From contig JAJPGY010000012.1 of NCBI GenBank assembly GCA_021325555.1, forward strand, positions 1 through 64,000: DNA of 64,000 nt, given 5' to 3'. The stretch is from Pseudomonadota bacterium (lineage in GTDB: Bacteria; Cyanobacteriota; Vampirovibrionia; Obscuribacterales; Obscuribacteraceae). The notes under the pieces were generated by a model, which saw only the letters and a program-made list of their open reading frames with translations, searched no databases and was not told where the DNA came from. Positions 33,525-41,971 of this stretch are shown one piece after another. A program made the translations under genes and the position numbers. How positions within the stretch are numbered: the stretch's first letter is position 1; each line of letters begins with the position of its first letter.

Positions 33525-34328
33525 ATGTTCAACTTGTATCGCGAAGACCCGGCCGCTGCGGATTCTCCCGGCAGGTCGGGCATTGTTCTTCCCGCCGGCG
33601 ACGTCAATCCGGAGTTCTGGGCTCGCGCGCTGCTCGGGCAGTTCTGGTATTCCGTGTTTGGCCTTACGATCGCCCTCTTCTGCGAGCTTGGCGGCTACGG
33701 GCTGATCTGGCAGGGCTATCTTCATCCGTTGAGCTGGCATGCCAGCTTCTTCGGAATCGAGGTGGACAATGCCGCCACCGGCGTCGTTCTTATGATCGTG
33801 GGCGCGCTCTGGGCCAGGTTTACCAAGTACGAGGTGACGCTGGCCGGGGATGAGACGCCACCGTCACCGCCGCCTGCGCCGCCGCCGCCACGATTGAGCC
33901 TGTGGCAGATCATTGTCTGGCTGATCCGAAAGATCTTCGGGAGGCGCAGGGCGCCGGGAAACCACCTGTCTTGGGGCAGCCGCGGCGTGGTGGTTCCGCC
34001 TGGTTCTGCCAACGACGAGTTCTGGTCGCTGGCCGAGAAGTATCAGTCCTACTATTCATTCAGCGGCATGGCGCTTGGCTTTCTCTGCGAGATCCTCGGT
34101 GTTCTCGCGGTCTGGGTCACGCACATGGCGCCGCACGAGTGGTCTGTTCGACTCTTCGACGTGCAGATAACGAATGCACCACCCGGTGTGGTGTTCTTCG
34201 TCATCGGCGTGGCGATTCAGGAGTTCACCAAGTTTGCCGTGCAGGTGCGGGACGGCGGCGGGCAGGAAGGCGGGAAGCATGGGCCGCAGCCTCGCTCCAG
34301 CGATACGCAAGCCAATTGCCGGGACTGA
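33525..34328 (+). CDS. Membrane protein made of two copies of an ~86-residue unit
   Basis: A 267-residue protein in which residues 21-106 and 156-241 are homologous. Both have VLPxG/VVPPG, N-x-EFW, a membrane helix with CE-x-x-G, then P-x-x-W, an F-x-x-x-x-x-NA stretch and GVV...G...TK[YF]xV. Each unit has two membrane helices. They are joined by a proline-rich linker (about 111-122) and a basic amphipathic segment with WLIRKIFGRRR. Family not recognised. The ATG at 33525 has an AGGAGGAG site. Confidence 0.75.
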   Translation: MFNLYREDPAAADSPGRSGIVLPAGDVNPEFWARALLGQFWYSVFGLTIALFCELGGYGLIWQGYLHPLSWHASFFGIEVDNAATGVVLMIVGALWARFTKYEVTLAGDETPPSPPPAPPPPRLSLWQIIVWLIRKIFGRRRAPGNHLSWGSRGVVVPPGSANDEFWSLAEKYQSYYSFSGMALGFLCEILGVLAVWVTHMAPHEWSVRLFDVQITNAPPGVVFFVIGVAIQEFTKFAVQVRDGGGQEGGKHGPQPRSSDTQANCRD

Positions 34329-34386
34329 AGACAATCTCGCGGCCGCTGCTGCCGGCTCTTGCGCGTAATCCGCATTGGAAGTCACC

Positions 34387-34417
34387 GGTGCTCCCTCATA
34401 AGAGGGAGCACCACCGT
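34387..34417 (+). terminator. Rho-independent terminator
   Basis: Perfect arms GGTGCTCCCT and AGGGAGCACC around CATAAG are followed shortly by GTTTTA. It ends the gene at 33525-34328 and lies just before the LRR gene. Confidence 0.75.
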
Positions 34418-34433
34418 TTTATGGGAGAAACAT

Positions 34434-35129
34434 ATGGACCATCAAGAACAAGAAAACTCTGCACAGCGACTGCAAGGGCTGCTGCTCAATAAGGAGCACA
34501 AGGAAATCCTCGACCTTTCCGGCACGGGGTTCACCGATGAGCAGATGCCAGCGCTTTCCGGTTCGAACAAACTTGCCTGCCTCAAATTGAGCCAGAACGC
34601 GATCACCGATGCAGGCCTGACGTGCCTGGACGGCTTGCCGAGCCTGATTCACCTCGATCTCGGCCTGACGCGGGTGGCGCTGAAAGGGGATGCATACGGC
34701 TGCGGTTCGTTTCCAGTCCTGCCGGCGCTGGAGTGGTTGAACCTCAGCTTCAGCAGCGTAAACAACGTCTCCGTCTTGCAGCAGCTCCGGCACAAGACGC
34801 CCGGGCTCAGGCACCTGATCTTGGATGGAGTCCGCGTATTCGGTTGGAATTCCGAGTATCTGTCTGAGCTGCCTGCGAACCTGCTCACCTTGAATTTGAG
34901 CGGCGTTCCGATCAGCACGCATGCCCTGGAACGCCTGCAGCGATACAAGTCGCTCATCCAGTTGACGGTCAGATACTGCCAGCTCGACGAGGAGCATCTG
35001 GCGGTTCTAGGCGGGTTCGAGGGCCTGAAGGTTTTGCAGATGGGCGCCAATCACATCACCGAGGCGCAGATGGCGGCGCTGCGCAAAACGCTGCGCACGA
35101 AAGTCGCGGACTGCATTGTGACGACGTAG
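34434..35129 (+). CDS. Leucine-rich-repeat protein
   Basis: A 231-residue soluble protein made of irregular LRRs, such as ILDLSGTGFTDEQM, LACLKLSQNAITDAGL, LIHLDLGLTRV, LEWLNLSFSSVNN and LLTLNLSGVPIST. It has no signal peptide and no effector domain, so a protein-binding role is inferred. The ATG at 34434 follows GGGAGAA. Confidence 0.8.
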   Translation: MDHQEQENSAQRLQGLLLNKEHKEILDLSGTGFTDEQMPALSGSNKLACLKLSQNAITDAGLTCLDGLPSLIHLDLGLTRVALKGDAYGCGSFPVLPALEWLNLSFSSVNNVSVLQQLRHKTPGLRHLILDGVRVFGWNSEYLSELPANLLTLNLSGVPISTHALERLQRYKSLIQLTVRYCQLDEEHLAVLGGFEGLKVLQMGANHITEAQMAALRKTLRTKVADCIVTT

Positions 35130-35156
35130 CCAATCCTAATCACATGGGTAACTGAT

Positions 35157-35744
35157 ATGAGAAACAAAGCCAATACACCCGGCACGAGGGAAACTCCTTC
35201 GCGCCAGAGATTCTGCGCAGGGGCGTTGACCTTGCTGGTCGCGCTCGTGTGCGGTCTCAATCCGCAAAGCGCGCGCTCAAAACCAAGCGATGGTCCTGAG
35301 GACCACCATTTTGTGAGGGCGGCGATACTCATTCACGCTCCGGTCGAGGTGGTGTGGGACGCTGTCCAGCAGGAAAGGCACCACAATCCGGAGATCGCCT
35401 ACTCCAGGGTGCTGGTTCACATATCCGAGCATGAATCGGTGCTCGAGGAAAGGTTCATTGTCATCCCGCTGATCGGCGCTGCAACCTGCAAGCTGCGGAT
35501 GATTGAGGCGCCGTTCGAACGGATCGACTACACGATGATCGAATCCGATCACTTCAAAGTCTTTGAAGGTGCCTGGGTTTTCACGCCCGTAGACGAAGGC
35601 AAATCGACCGTCCTCGAATTGTCTTCGCATGTGGAAATGGGCTTGCCGGTGCCGCGCTTGATCATGGATCGAGTTACCCACCGCAAGCTGGAAGCCAGGC
35701 TGAAGAACGTGAAAAGCATGGCGGAAGGAGGTTCTGCGCTATGA
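35157..35744 (+). CDS. Exported SRPBCC/polyketide-cyclase-like lipid-binding protein
   Basis: A 195-residue protein with a signal peptide (hydrophobic 22-36; ALVCGLNPQSARS). Its mature domain begins HFVRAAILIHAPVEVVWDAV (residues about 51-70), the classic start of SRPBCC/START-like domains that bind hydrophobic ligands, and ends with the long helix LIMDRVTHRKLEARLKNV. Its last codons overlap the Mpo1-like gene by 4 bp (ATGA). The signal peptide closely resembles that of the lipase-like protein at 36088. Confidence 0.78.
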   Translation: MRNKANTPGTRETPSRQRFCAGALTLLVALVCGLNPQSARSKPSDGPEDHHFVRAAILIHAPVEVVWDAVQQERHHNPEIAYSRVLVHISEHESVLEERFIVIPLIGAATCKLRMIEAPFERIDYTMIESDHFKVFEGAWVFTPVDEGKSTVLELSSHVEMGLPVPRLIMDRVTHRKLEARLKNVKSMAEGGSAL

Positions 35745-36043
35745 AGAGACTTTCTGACCACCTGACGCTCTATGAAAGCGAGCACCAGACAGCCGGCTGC
35801 AAGCTCACGCACATGTTCGGTGTGCCGATGATTGCGGCTGTCCCGTTCGTGATTGTTGGCCACCCGGCGCTGGGCATCGTGCTTCTTCTGCTGGGTTGCC
35901 TGCTGCAATATGCCGGACATCGCGTCTTCGAGCGCAACAGGCCGCTGCTGGCGAAGAACCCGTTTGATCCGTTGACATACGCGGCGGCTCTCGTGTTTGT
36001 GACCCAGGAATGGTTCGGTCCGCTCACCGGTCGAGGCATCTGA
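35741..36043 (+). CDS. Mpo1-like (DUF962) membrane protein
   Basis: A 100-residue protein with the DUF962 pattern: HQTAGCKLTHMFGVP at 15-29, two membrane segments, QYAGHRVFERNRPLL near 57-71, then PLTYAAALVFV. Yeast Mpo1 of this family is an iron-dependent dioxygenase acting on 2-hydroxy fatty acids; conserved His residues here are H15, H24 and the H of GHRVF. The start overlaps the SRPBCC gene, so the two are co-translated, which fits a lipid-related unit. Confidence 0.82.
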   Translation: MKRLSDHLTLYESEHQTAGCKLTHMFGVPMIAAVPFVIVGHPALGIVLLLLGCLLQYAGHRVFERNRPLLAKNPFDPLTYAAALVFVTQEWFGPLTGRGI

Positions 36044-36087
36044 GCATCCGGCGCCTGTGAGCCGCAGCCATCTTATAGGTGATCTAT

Positions 36088-37077
36088 ATGAAAAGTAAAA
36101 CCATCACACCTTGTGTGAAGGCCACGCCTTTGCACAAGGGACTCATCGCCTGGGCACTGAGCCTGGTCGTCGCTTTGCTGTCTAACATCTGCCCGCAGAG
36201 CGCCCGAGCCGAAGTGCAATTTATCGAAGAGCCCGCTTCCTGCGCGGATCTCTATACGCCGGTGTACCAATGGCGAGACAGCGCGGTCGAGCCTCGCGCC
36301 GTGGTGCTGTGCATTCACGGCTTCGCCTCTCACGGCACAGCCTACAGGAGCCTTGCCCGCGCGCTGGCCGCAAACGGAATGCTGGTGTACGCCCTGGATA
36401 TTCGCGGGTTCGGAAAAACGTACTTCAATGGCAGGGACCGGCGCGTGTCTTATGACACATTCGCCGATCACGACGTGTCGGCCCTGGCGCATGCGTTGAG
36501 ATCGGCGCATCCCGGGCTGAAGCTGTATGTGTGCGGCGAAAGCATGGGTGCGTCGCTGGCCTTGAGGTTGGCGGCAGCGGAGCCTCACCTGGTCGACGGG
36601 TTGATCCTCTCGGCGCCCAGCGTCAAGCTGAAAAAGCACCTGCGATTTGTGGTTCGGTGTTTCGTGGGCATGATCTTCCACCATGGGCTGATCAACGTGT
36701 CCTGGCAGATCTTGCACTTCGGAGCGGCTGATCCCGCAGTAGGGCGCCAGATCCTGCAAGACCCCCTGACCAGAACGCGATTCCGGGCTTCGGAGCTGAT
36801 CGAGGTCCTGCGGATTACCAGGCAAACAAGAGAGCTCGTCGGGACCATACCGGCGCGGGTTCCCATTCTGCTCCTGCAGGCCAGCGACGACAGAACGGTT
36901 AGCCCGCGTGTCGTCAAGATTCTGCGCCAGGATCTGCGCACCACCGATCTGACCGTGGTCGTCTCCGATCACCGTGGTCATGTCCAGCTGGAGGTGAACC
37001 ACCCTCAAGCCGACATCGTGCGGGTCGTGAGCGCCTGGCTCGACGCGCATGTGGTTGGCTCGAGCGAGGAGGACTGA
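36088..37077 (+). CDS. Exported lipase-like alpha/beta hydrolase
   Basis: A 329-residue protein with a signal peptide (hydrophobic 19-32; LSNICPQSARA) and a monoacylglycerol-lipase-like (Hydrolase_4) domain. HGF at 77-79 forms the oxyanion loop, GESMG has S152, the acid lies in LQASDDRTVSP and the histidine in SDHRGHVQ. It probably hydrolyses lipid esters outside the cytoplasm. The ATG at 36088 follows AGGTGATCTAT. Its stop overlaps the start of the GH25 gene by one base. Confidence 0.82.
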   Translation: MKSKTITPCVKATPLHKGLIAWALSLVVALLSNICPQSARAEVQFIEEPASCADLYTPVYQWRDSAVEPRAVVLCIHGFASHGTAYRSLARALAANGMLVYALDIRGFGKTYFNGRDRRVSYDTFADHDVSALAHALRSAHPGLKLYVCGESMGASLALRLAAAEPHLVDGLILSAPSVKLKKHLRFVVRCFVGMIFHHGLINVSWQILHFGAADPAVGRQILQDPLTRTRFRASELIEVLRITRQTRELVGTIPARVPILLLQASDDRTVSPRVVKILRQDLRTTDLTVVVSDHRGHVQLEVNHPQADIVRVVSAWLDAHVVGSSEED

Positions 37078-37784
37078 TGAAATGCAATTCGAATTCAGGT
37101 GCACGGTACGTGCGCGGCATTGATGTGTCGGAGTATCAGCCGGACATCGATTGGTCGAAGGTGGCCGCATCCGGCGTGAGCTTCTGCTTTGTGCGCGCGA
37201 GTCACGGGCTGCACGTCGATGCAGTTTTCGCGGAGCACCGAAAGGGGGCCAAATCGGCAGGGATCGCGCGGGGCTTCTATCACTACTTCGTTCCCAGGCA
37301 GTCCTTGGACGATCAGATACAGGTGTTCGTTTCTGCCGTAGGGAAGCTGGAGCGCGGCGACCTGCCGCCGGTGCTCGATATCGAAAACCCAGCCGGATGG
37401 TCAAGCGTAGCGCGCAACAAGCGCCTCGCGCTGGTTACCGGCTGGCTGAGCGCAGTCGCCAAACTGCTTGGCGTAAAGCCGCTCATCTACTGCAGTCTGA
37501 ACTTCGTCAGTCAGGCGCTCGATGATCCCGACGTCGACACCTCGGAGCTCGGCAAGTATCCGCTCTGGATCGCCGAATGGCACGTGCAACCTGGCCAGCA
37601 GCCGGCCCTGCCGGCGCCCTGGAGCTCGTGGACGTTCTGGCAGTACTCCGACCACATCGCGGTTCCGGGCATAGACCCTGTAGCGGTCGACGGTGACGTC
37701 TTCAACGGCACCACTGAGCGGCTGAGGCGGCTGAAGTCTCGCCTCAAAGTCGGGAGACGCGGTGAGGTGCCAGGGCGTCGCTAG
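37077..37784 (+). CDS. GH25 muramidase (lysozyme)
   Basis: A 235-residue protein consisting of one GH25 domain: GIDVSEYQPDIDW at 14-26, FVRASHG, ARGFYHYFVP, the catalytic DxE in PVLDIENP, and WIAEWHV and WTFWQYSD near the end. It would cleave the beta-1,4 bond after N-acetylmuramic acid. There is no signal peptide, which is common for GH25 enzymes released by other routes. It is coupled to the upstream lipase (TGATG overlap). The C-terminus is basic. Confidence 0.88.
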   Translation: MKCNSNSGARYVRGIDVSEYQPDIDWSKVAASGVSFCFVRASHGLHVDAVFAEHRKGAKSAGIARGFYHYFVPRQSLDDQIQVFVSAVGKLERGDLPPVLDIENPAGWSSVARNKRLALVTGWLSAVAKLLGVKPLIYCSLNFVSQALDDPDVDTSELGKYPLWIAEWHVQPGQQPALPAPWSSWTFWQYSDHIAVPGIDPVAVDGDVFNGTTERLRRLKSRLKVGRRGEVPGRR

Positions 37785-37818
37785 CCGCAGGCAAGCTCTG
37801 GTCGCAACTGGCGATGCG

Positions 37819-37852
37819 AGAGCCCTGTCAGGGCTCTTCATTCGCCTTTTTG
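37819..37852 (+). terminator. Terminator after the GH25 gene
   Basis: The arms AGAGCCCTG and CAGGGCTCT around T are followed by TCATTCGCCTTTTTGCG. It probably ends the SRPBCC-Mpo1-lipase-GH25 unit. Confidence 0.75.
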
Positions 37853-37982
37853 CGAGTCGCCGGCTACTATGTGATCTAGGGCCTCGATTTCGTGATATTC
37901 CGCACCGTGCGCAATTGAACAGTGAAATTGCCCGGGGGAACTCATAGCATGGAGCCGGCGGCCGGACGAGGAAGGCTGGACC

Positions 37983-39029
37983 ATGCGCGACACTGGTCGC
38001 TTCGAGAGCACAAAAACGACGACAGGAGCCCCAGATGGGCAGACGACCGGGGAGCAGCGGCCGCCGCTTCCCGGCTGGGTGAAGGAGCTCGATGACCGGT
38101 TGCGCTCCCTGGACGATGTGCCTGATCAATTTAAGGAAGGCGCGCGTCGGATGAGAGATGCGCTTGAAGTGCAGTCCTGGGAAAAATACAGGCCGACGGA
38201 CGCTGCCAAATACCTTCCGGATCTGCAGGTTGGTGAGCAGGCCGTGAGCCAGTGGACCAGGCTTGCTGTGTCAGCCGGCCAGGCATTTGACGCCGCAGAT
38301 AGGGATCGAGATGGGTTCATATCGCGGCGGGAAGTGGATGCCGCTCTTGGGCGAAAGGATCTGGCACCAACTGTGCGGCAGGTGCTGACGGCACTAAGAG
38401 ATAACTATTCCGCTGCGCAAGACGTTTGTGACGACCCCTTCAACTGGAAGCCTGAGATCAGCCGGCAGGACGTTGCCGATCTCGTGAATGACTGTGCTTA
38501 TGTGAAGACGCACGCCCTGATGGCCGATCAGTCGAAGCGATATCTCCTGTCCAACTTTTCAGCGTTGGACAAGAATGGCGACGGCAGGATCAGCAACTCG
38601 GAGTTGTCTTCTGCCGCCCGTGACGCTTACGAAAAGAACGAGATAAGCAGCGCCTACGTGCTTTCGTACCTGGCGGATTCGGTGGCCGGGGAAGCCGAAT
38701 TCGGAGGGCACCCGCTCGGCGAGATGTTCTCGGACGCGCTGACAAAGGATGAGGTTGCTCGCATGTACGCCGCGAGGTCTACGGAAAATGCCGTGCTCCG
38801 ACAATACGATGCTTCGCGGATAGTCCTGCCGGGGACGGCCGGCATGTTTGGCGGCTTTAGCTGGCTCGGCGCGCTCGGTGGCCTGGGTTGGGGAGCCGTC
38901 GCGGGCCCCATAGGGGCCGCAGTAGGCTATGTGTCAGGGGCGTTTGCCGGGGCCGCGCTGGGATCAGCGGCCGGAGTCCTTGAAGGAACGTGGTATGGCG
39001 GTTGGCAGTATTCTAGGCATTGGTTATGA
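37983..39029 (+). CDS. EF-hand protein with glycine-zipper C-terminus
   Basis: A 348-residue protein. Two canonical EF-hand loops are present: [16 protein letters not shown] near 103-118 (DRDRDGxIxxxE) and [14 protein letters not shown] near 195-208. The region between is helical. The C-terminal 55 residues are Gly/Ala-rich with small-residue repeats ([22 protein letters not shown]), typical of glycine-zipper membrane segments. It has no signal peptide. The stop overlaps the ATG of the acyl-CoA dehydrogenase (ATGA). The ATG at 37983 follows AGGAAGG. Confidence 0.8.
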   Translation: MRDTGRFESTKTTTGAPDGQTTGEQRPPLPGWVKELDDRLRSLDDVPDQFKEGARRMRDALEVQSWEKYRPTDAAKYLPDLQVGEQAVSQWTRLAVSAGQAFDAADRDRDGFISRREVDAALGRKDLAPTVRQVLTALRDNYSAAQDVCDDPFNWKPEISRQDVADLVNDCAYVKTHALMADQSKRYLLSNFSALDKNGDGRISNSELSSAARDAYEKNEISSAYVLSYLADSVAGEAEFGGHPLGEMFSDALTKDEVARMYAARSTENAVLRQYDASRIVLPGTAGMFGGFSWLGALGGLGWGAVAGPIGAAVGYVSGAFAGAALGSAAGVLEGTWYGGWQYSRHWL

Positions 39030-40201
39030 CGGCAACCGTTGCCCCGGTCGAGACTCTGCCCTACGGCGAGTTCCTCACCGAAGACCATCACGCCATCCGC
39101 GAGATGGTGAGGGACTTTGCGACCAGAGAGATCGCCCCGAAGGCGGCCGAGGTGGACAGCAATCACCGGTTTCCCGAGGAGACCTTCAAGCGGCTGGGGG
39201 AGCTCGATCTGCTGGGTATACCGATCCCCCGGGAATACGGCGGCGCCGGCGGTGACTATCGCGGCTATGTGGTGGCGCTGGAAGAGATCGGGCGCGCCTG
39301 CGGCTCCACCGGGCTCAGCTTCATGGCCCACTGTTCGCTGGGCACGATGCCGATCTACTGGTTCGGCACCGAGGAGCACAAGAAAAGGTATCTGCCGAAA
39401 ATGGCAAGTGGTGCCTATCTGGGCTGCTGGGCGCTCACCGAGCCGGGCACCGGTTCCGATGCCGCTGCCCAGAAGACGACCGCTGTGCTCGATGGCGATA
39501 CGTGGGTGCTCAACGGGCGCAAGCAGTTCATCACCAACGCTTCCGTCGCGCAGACGGCCGTGATCATGGCGATGACGGATCCTTTGAAGGGCAATAAAGG
39601 CATCTCCTCCTTCATCGTGGAGAAAGGCACGCCGGGCTACGAGATAAGCAAGATCGAGAGAAAGCTTGGAACCCGCGGCTCCCCCACCTGCAGTCTCACC
39701 TTCGAGGATTGCCGCATTCCCAGGGGAAACCTGCTCGGGGAAGTGGGCGAGGGATACAGGCAGGCGTTGATGACCTTGGAATGCGGGCGCATCGCCGGCA
39801 GCGCGCTCATCATCGGCATCGCGCAGGCGGCCTTCGATGCGGCGCTGACTTACGGGCACCAGCGCGAGGCGTTCGGGCAGCCGGTCGGCAAGCATCAATT
39901 CATCCAGGGATATCTTGCCGACATGTCTACCCAGCTCAACGCCGCCCGCCTGATGGTCTATCATGCCGCCTGGCTCAAGGACCGCGGCAAGCGGGTGACG
40001 CTGGAGGGCTCGCAGGCAAAACTCCTGGCCTCCGAGATTGCCACGCGGGTCTGCAATCTGGCCGTGCAGATTCACGGCGGCTACGGATACATCGAGGACT
40101 TTCCCGTGGAGCGCTACTTGCGCGACGTGAAGCTAGGCGAGATCGGAGAGGGAACATCCGAGATTCAAAGACTGGTAATCGCCCGCGAGCTGGGTCTGTA
40201 A
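39026..40201 (+). CDS. Acyl-CoA dehydrogenase
   Basis: A 391-residue flavoprotein with the full acyl-CoA dehydrogenase layout: an N-terminal helical domain, [17 protein letters not shown] and [13 protein letters not shown] (flavin/substrate region), and the C-terminal [18 protein letters not shown] plus [11 protein letters not shown], where the Glu of GEGT is the expected catalytic base region. It would introduce a 2,3-double bond in an acyl-CoA. The ATG at 39026 overlaps the EF-hand gene stop. No other beta-oxidation gene is adjacent. The length is normal for the family. Confidence 0.93.
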   Translation: MTATVAPVETLPYGEFLTEDHHAIREMVRDFATREIAPKAAEVDSNHRFPEETFKRLGELDLLGIPIPREYGGAGGDYRGYVVALEEIGRACGSTGLSFMAHCSLGTMPIYWFGTEEHKKRYLPKMASGAYLGCWALTEPGTGSDAAAQKTTAVLDGDTWVLNGRKQFITNASVAQTAVIMAMTDPLKGNKGISSFIVEKGTPGYEISKIERKLGTRGSPTCSLTFEDCRIPRGNLLGEVGEGYRQALMTLECGRIAGSALIIGIAQAAFDAALTYGHQREAFGQPVGKHQFIQGYLADMSTQLNAARLMVYHAAWLKDRGKRVTLEGSQAKLLASEIATRVCNLAVQIHGGYGYIEDFPVERYLRDVKLGEIGEGTSEIQRLVIARELGL

Positions 40202-40357
40202 CCGGTTCTTGCAGTAGCCGCGTCGCCACCCGCAGCTCCATCTGGAACGGATCGGGAGAAGGTCAAAAGCAAAGGTCCTGGAAGCGGTCTGAGAAAACCC
40301 GGATGACGTCTTGGTCTCCGCCTCTCTACTACATCTATAAATAGGTCGAGCTGAAAG

Positions 40358-40388
40358 AAAAAGGCGGGTGGCCGTCCCGCCTTTCTCC
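40358..40388. terminator. Bidirectional terminator
   Basis: GAAAAAGGCGGG and CCCGCCTTTCTCC are inverted around TGGCCGT. With A-rich and T-rich flanks it can terminate both the acyl-CoA dehydrogenase (plus) and the RHH gene (minus), which converge here. Confidence 0.8.
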
Positions 40389-40400
40389 TTGAACGGTCAT

Positions 40401-40823
40401 CTACCCATCGACGAGATCTTCTTCCTTGAGGAGGAAGTCGGTCACAGGCGTGTAGCCCTCTTCGCCGACCGATCCAGGGAGCAGCTCGATATCTGGCTGG
40501 TCAACATATGTGTTGACAGCCTTCTTGAGCGCCGCCGGTGTGGTGGCAGTCTTATCGTCATCTTCGACGATGTCCGGTGCGGTCAGCTCGGCAAAGCGAG
40601 GGTTTAATTCTTCCTGAGTGCGCAGGTGAGACTCCCAAGCCTTGCGAGCACGCTCAGCCCAGATCTCGTCCAGGGCGTCGTCCATTTCCTGGACGGCCTC
40701 CGCGAGAAGACGAACCATGAACTCATTGCGCGTAGTGTTCAGGTCGGCAGCCCATCGCTCAATGGCGGCATCCAGCCAATTGGGGAGAGTGATGGAGCGG
40801 CGAATATCTGTGTTGTTGGCCAT
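40401..40823 (-). CDS. Ribbon-helix-helix-like DNA-binding protein
   Basis: A 140-residue protein. Residues about 7-50 (IRRSITLPNWLDAAIERWAA, then NTTRNEFMVRLLAEAV) match the strand-helix-helix pattern of CopG/Arc-type repressors and antitoxins. The rest is acidic. No toxin gene is next to it. The ATG at 40823 has GGAGG upstream. Confidence 0.7.
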   Translation of the reverse strand: MANNTDIRRSITLPNWLDAAIERWAADLNTTRNEFMVRLLAEAVQEMDDALDEIWAERARKAWESHLRTQEELNPRFAELTAPDIVEDDDKTATTPAALKKAVNTYVDQPDIELLPGSVGEEGYTPVTDFLLKEEDLVDG

Positions 40824-41172
40824 GATAGCGGCCTCCATGACGGGGCAGATGCACTCCCTTTACGTATCGACGAGCAGCTCCGCAAGGCTTGAGAGCCTCA
40901 CAATAAATCGGTTTCAGATAAGCAAACCTGGTTGGTTAGTTGCTGTTCTGTCGTGCGGGACGGGCGGGGAATGTATTTCCAGCCGCACATTTTCAAGGCT
41001 CTAGTAACAAGGATGTTTCAGGCTCACTCATCGTGAAATCACGAATCATAACGATGGATGCAGGTGATGCCAGGCCCTTACGCAGGTAGCGCAGCAGGAG
41101 CCGGCCGGCTTAAAGGTGACTTGAAGCCGGCCGTGAGTTCCATCATCGTCAGCCCTTACCGCCCGCAGCCTT
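40824..41172. other. 349-bp intergenic region
   Basis: No gene seen. It contains GCAAACCTGGTTGG near 40923, also present near 60848. It includes the promoter region of the RHH gene. Confidence 0.4.
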
Positions 41173-41430
41173 TCAGTTGCGACGGATGCCACGCCAGATA
41201 CCGACCACCAGATAGATAGCGGCGGCGGCGTCCAGGGCAACGAGCAGGTCCAGGGCGAGGGCCAGCAGGACCTTGCCGCCGACGTGGAACACGGACTTAA
41301 GCCAGCCCGCCTCGACAAGGCTGACCAGGCAGTTGTGGAGGTCGCCGTGGTTGTCGACGAGCAGGGCGATCAGAACCGAGAAGGTGATCACGCCCAGCAG
41401 GGCGAGCAAGTGAGCGATCTTGTGGGACAT
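41173..41430 (-). CDS. Small two-pass membrane protein
   Basis: An 85-residue protein with hydrophobic segments at about 6-25 and 52-78, ending in a basic WRGIRRN tail. Family unknown. The ATG at 41430 follows GGAGATTACAAC. Confidence 0.7.
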   Translation of the reverse strand: MSHKIAHLLALLGVITFSVLIALLVDNHGDLHNCLVSLVEAGWLKSVFHVGGKVLLALALDLLVALDAAAAIYLVVGIWRGIRRN

Positions 41431-41490
41431 GTTGTAATCTCCGGTCGTAACAGGTGAAGAACAAAGAAAAACCTCACGGACAGCAAACGC

Positions 41491-41616
41491 TCATCGCCCG
41501 AGCGTGCGGGAGACGAGTTGAAATGACTGCAGGAACGGGCTGAGCTGGGAGAGAACCCAGGCAGCCATGGCGATGCCAACCGCAGCCATGATCAAACGAA
41601 AGAGCAGCTTTTCCAT
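41491..41616 (-). CDS. 41-residue single-pass membrane peptide
   Basis: This tiny frame encodes MEKLLFRLIMAAVGIAMAAW and continues to LVSRTLGR, one hydrophobic helix plus a basic end. A good AAAGGAGA site lies 7 nt before the ATG at 41616, which is the main reason to call it. It lies between two other small minus-strand genes with 14- and 60-bp gaps. Confidence 0.6.
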   Translation of the reverse strand: MEKLLFRLIMAAVGIAMAAWVLSQLSPFLQSFQLVSRTLGR

Positions 41617-41630
41617 GGTCGGTCTCCTTT

Positions 41631-41852
41631 CTATACATAGTCCGGCACGAAGCCGCCGTAGCAGCCGCCGCGGTTGATGTTCTGGATGCCGTTGCGCACC
41701 CGGCGCGCGTCGTCCAGGCAACGCGCGTTGCCGCTGGACTCCAGGAGCGTCGCCAGCTCGGCCAGCAGGGGTACGATGCTGTGCCCCAGCTCCCCCGCCG
41801 CAGTCTTTTGATGAAGCTGGCCGATGAGCGCGTTGACCTTATAGTTCTGCAT
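41631..41852 (-). CDS. Small soluble hypothetical protein
   Basis: A 73-residue protein starting MQNYKVNALIGQLHQKTAAG, mostly helical, ending in a Gly/Tyr-rich tail (GGCYGGFVPDYV). The ATG at 41852 follows AGAGGAA. Family not recognised. Confidence 0.6.
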   Translation of the reverse strand: MQNYKVNALIGQLHQKTAAGELGHSIVPLLAELATLLESSGNARCLDDARRVRNGIQNINRGGCYGGFVPDYV

Positions 41853-41920
41853 TGACTGGTTCCTCTGAAGGACATCGGACGAAGCCCGGGCCCGCTGCCC
41901 GGGTCCTGCACAGTACACGA

Positions 41921-41954
41921 GGAAAGGGGACGTGCCGGGCACGCCCCCCTTCCG
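41921..41954 (-). terminator. Hairpin after the dipeptidase gene
   Basis: GGAAAGGGG and CCCCCTTCC arms, with an inner CGTGCC/GGCACG pair, lie 18 bp beyond the dipeptidase stop. Confidence 0.5.
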
Positions 41955-41971
41955 GATTGCTTATCGAGATT

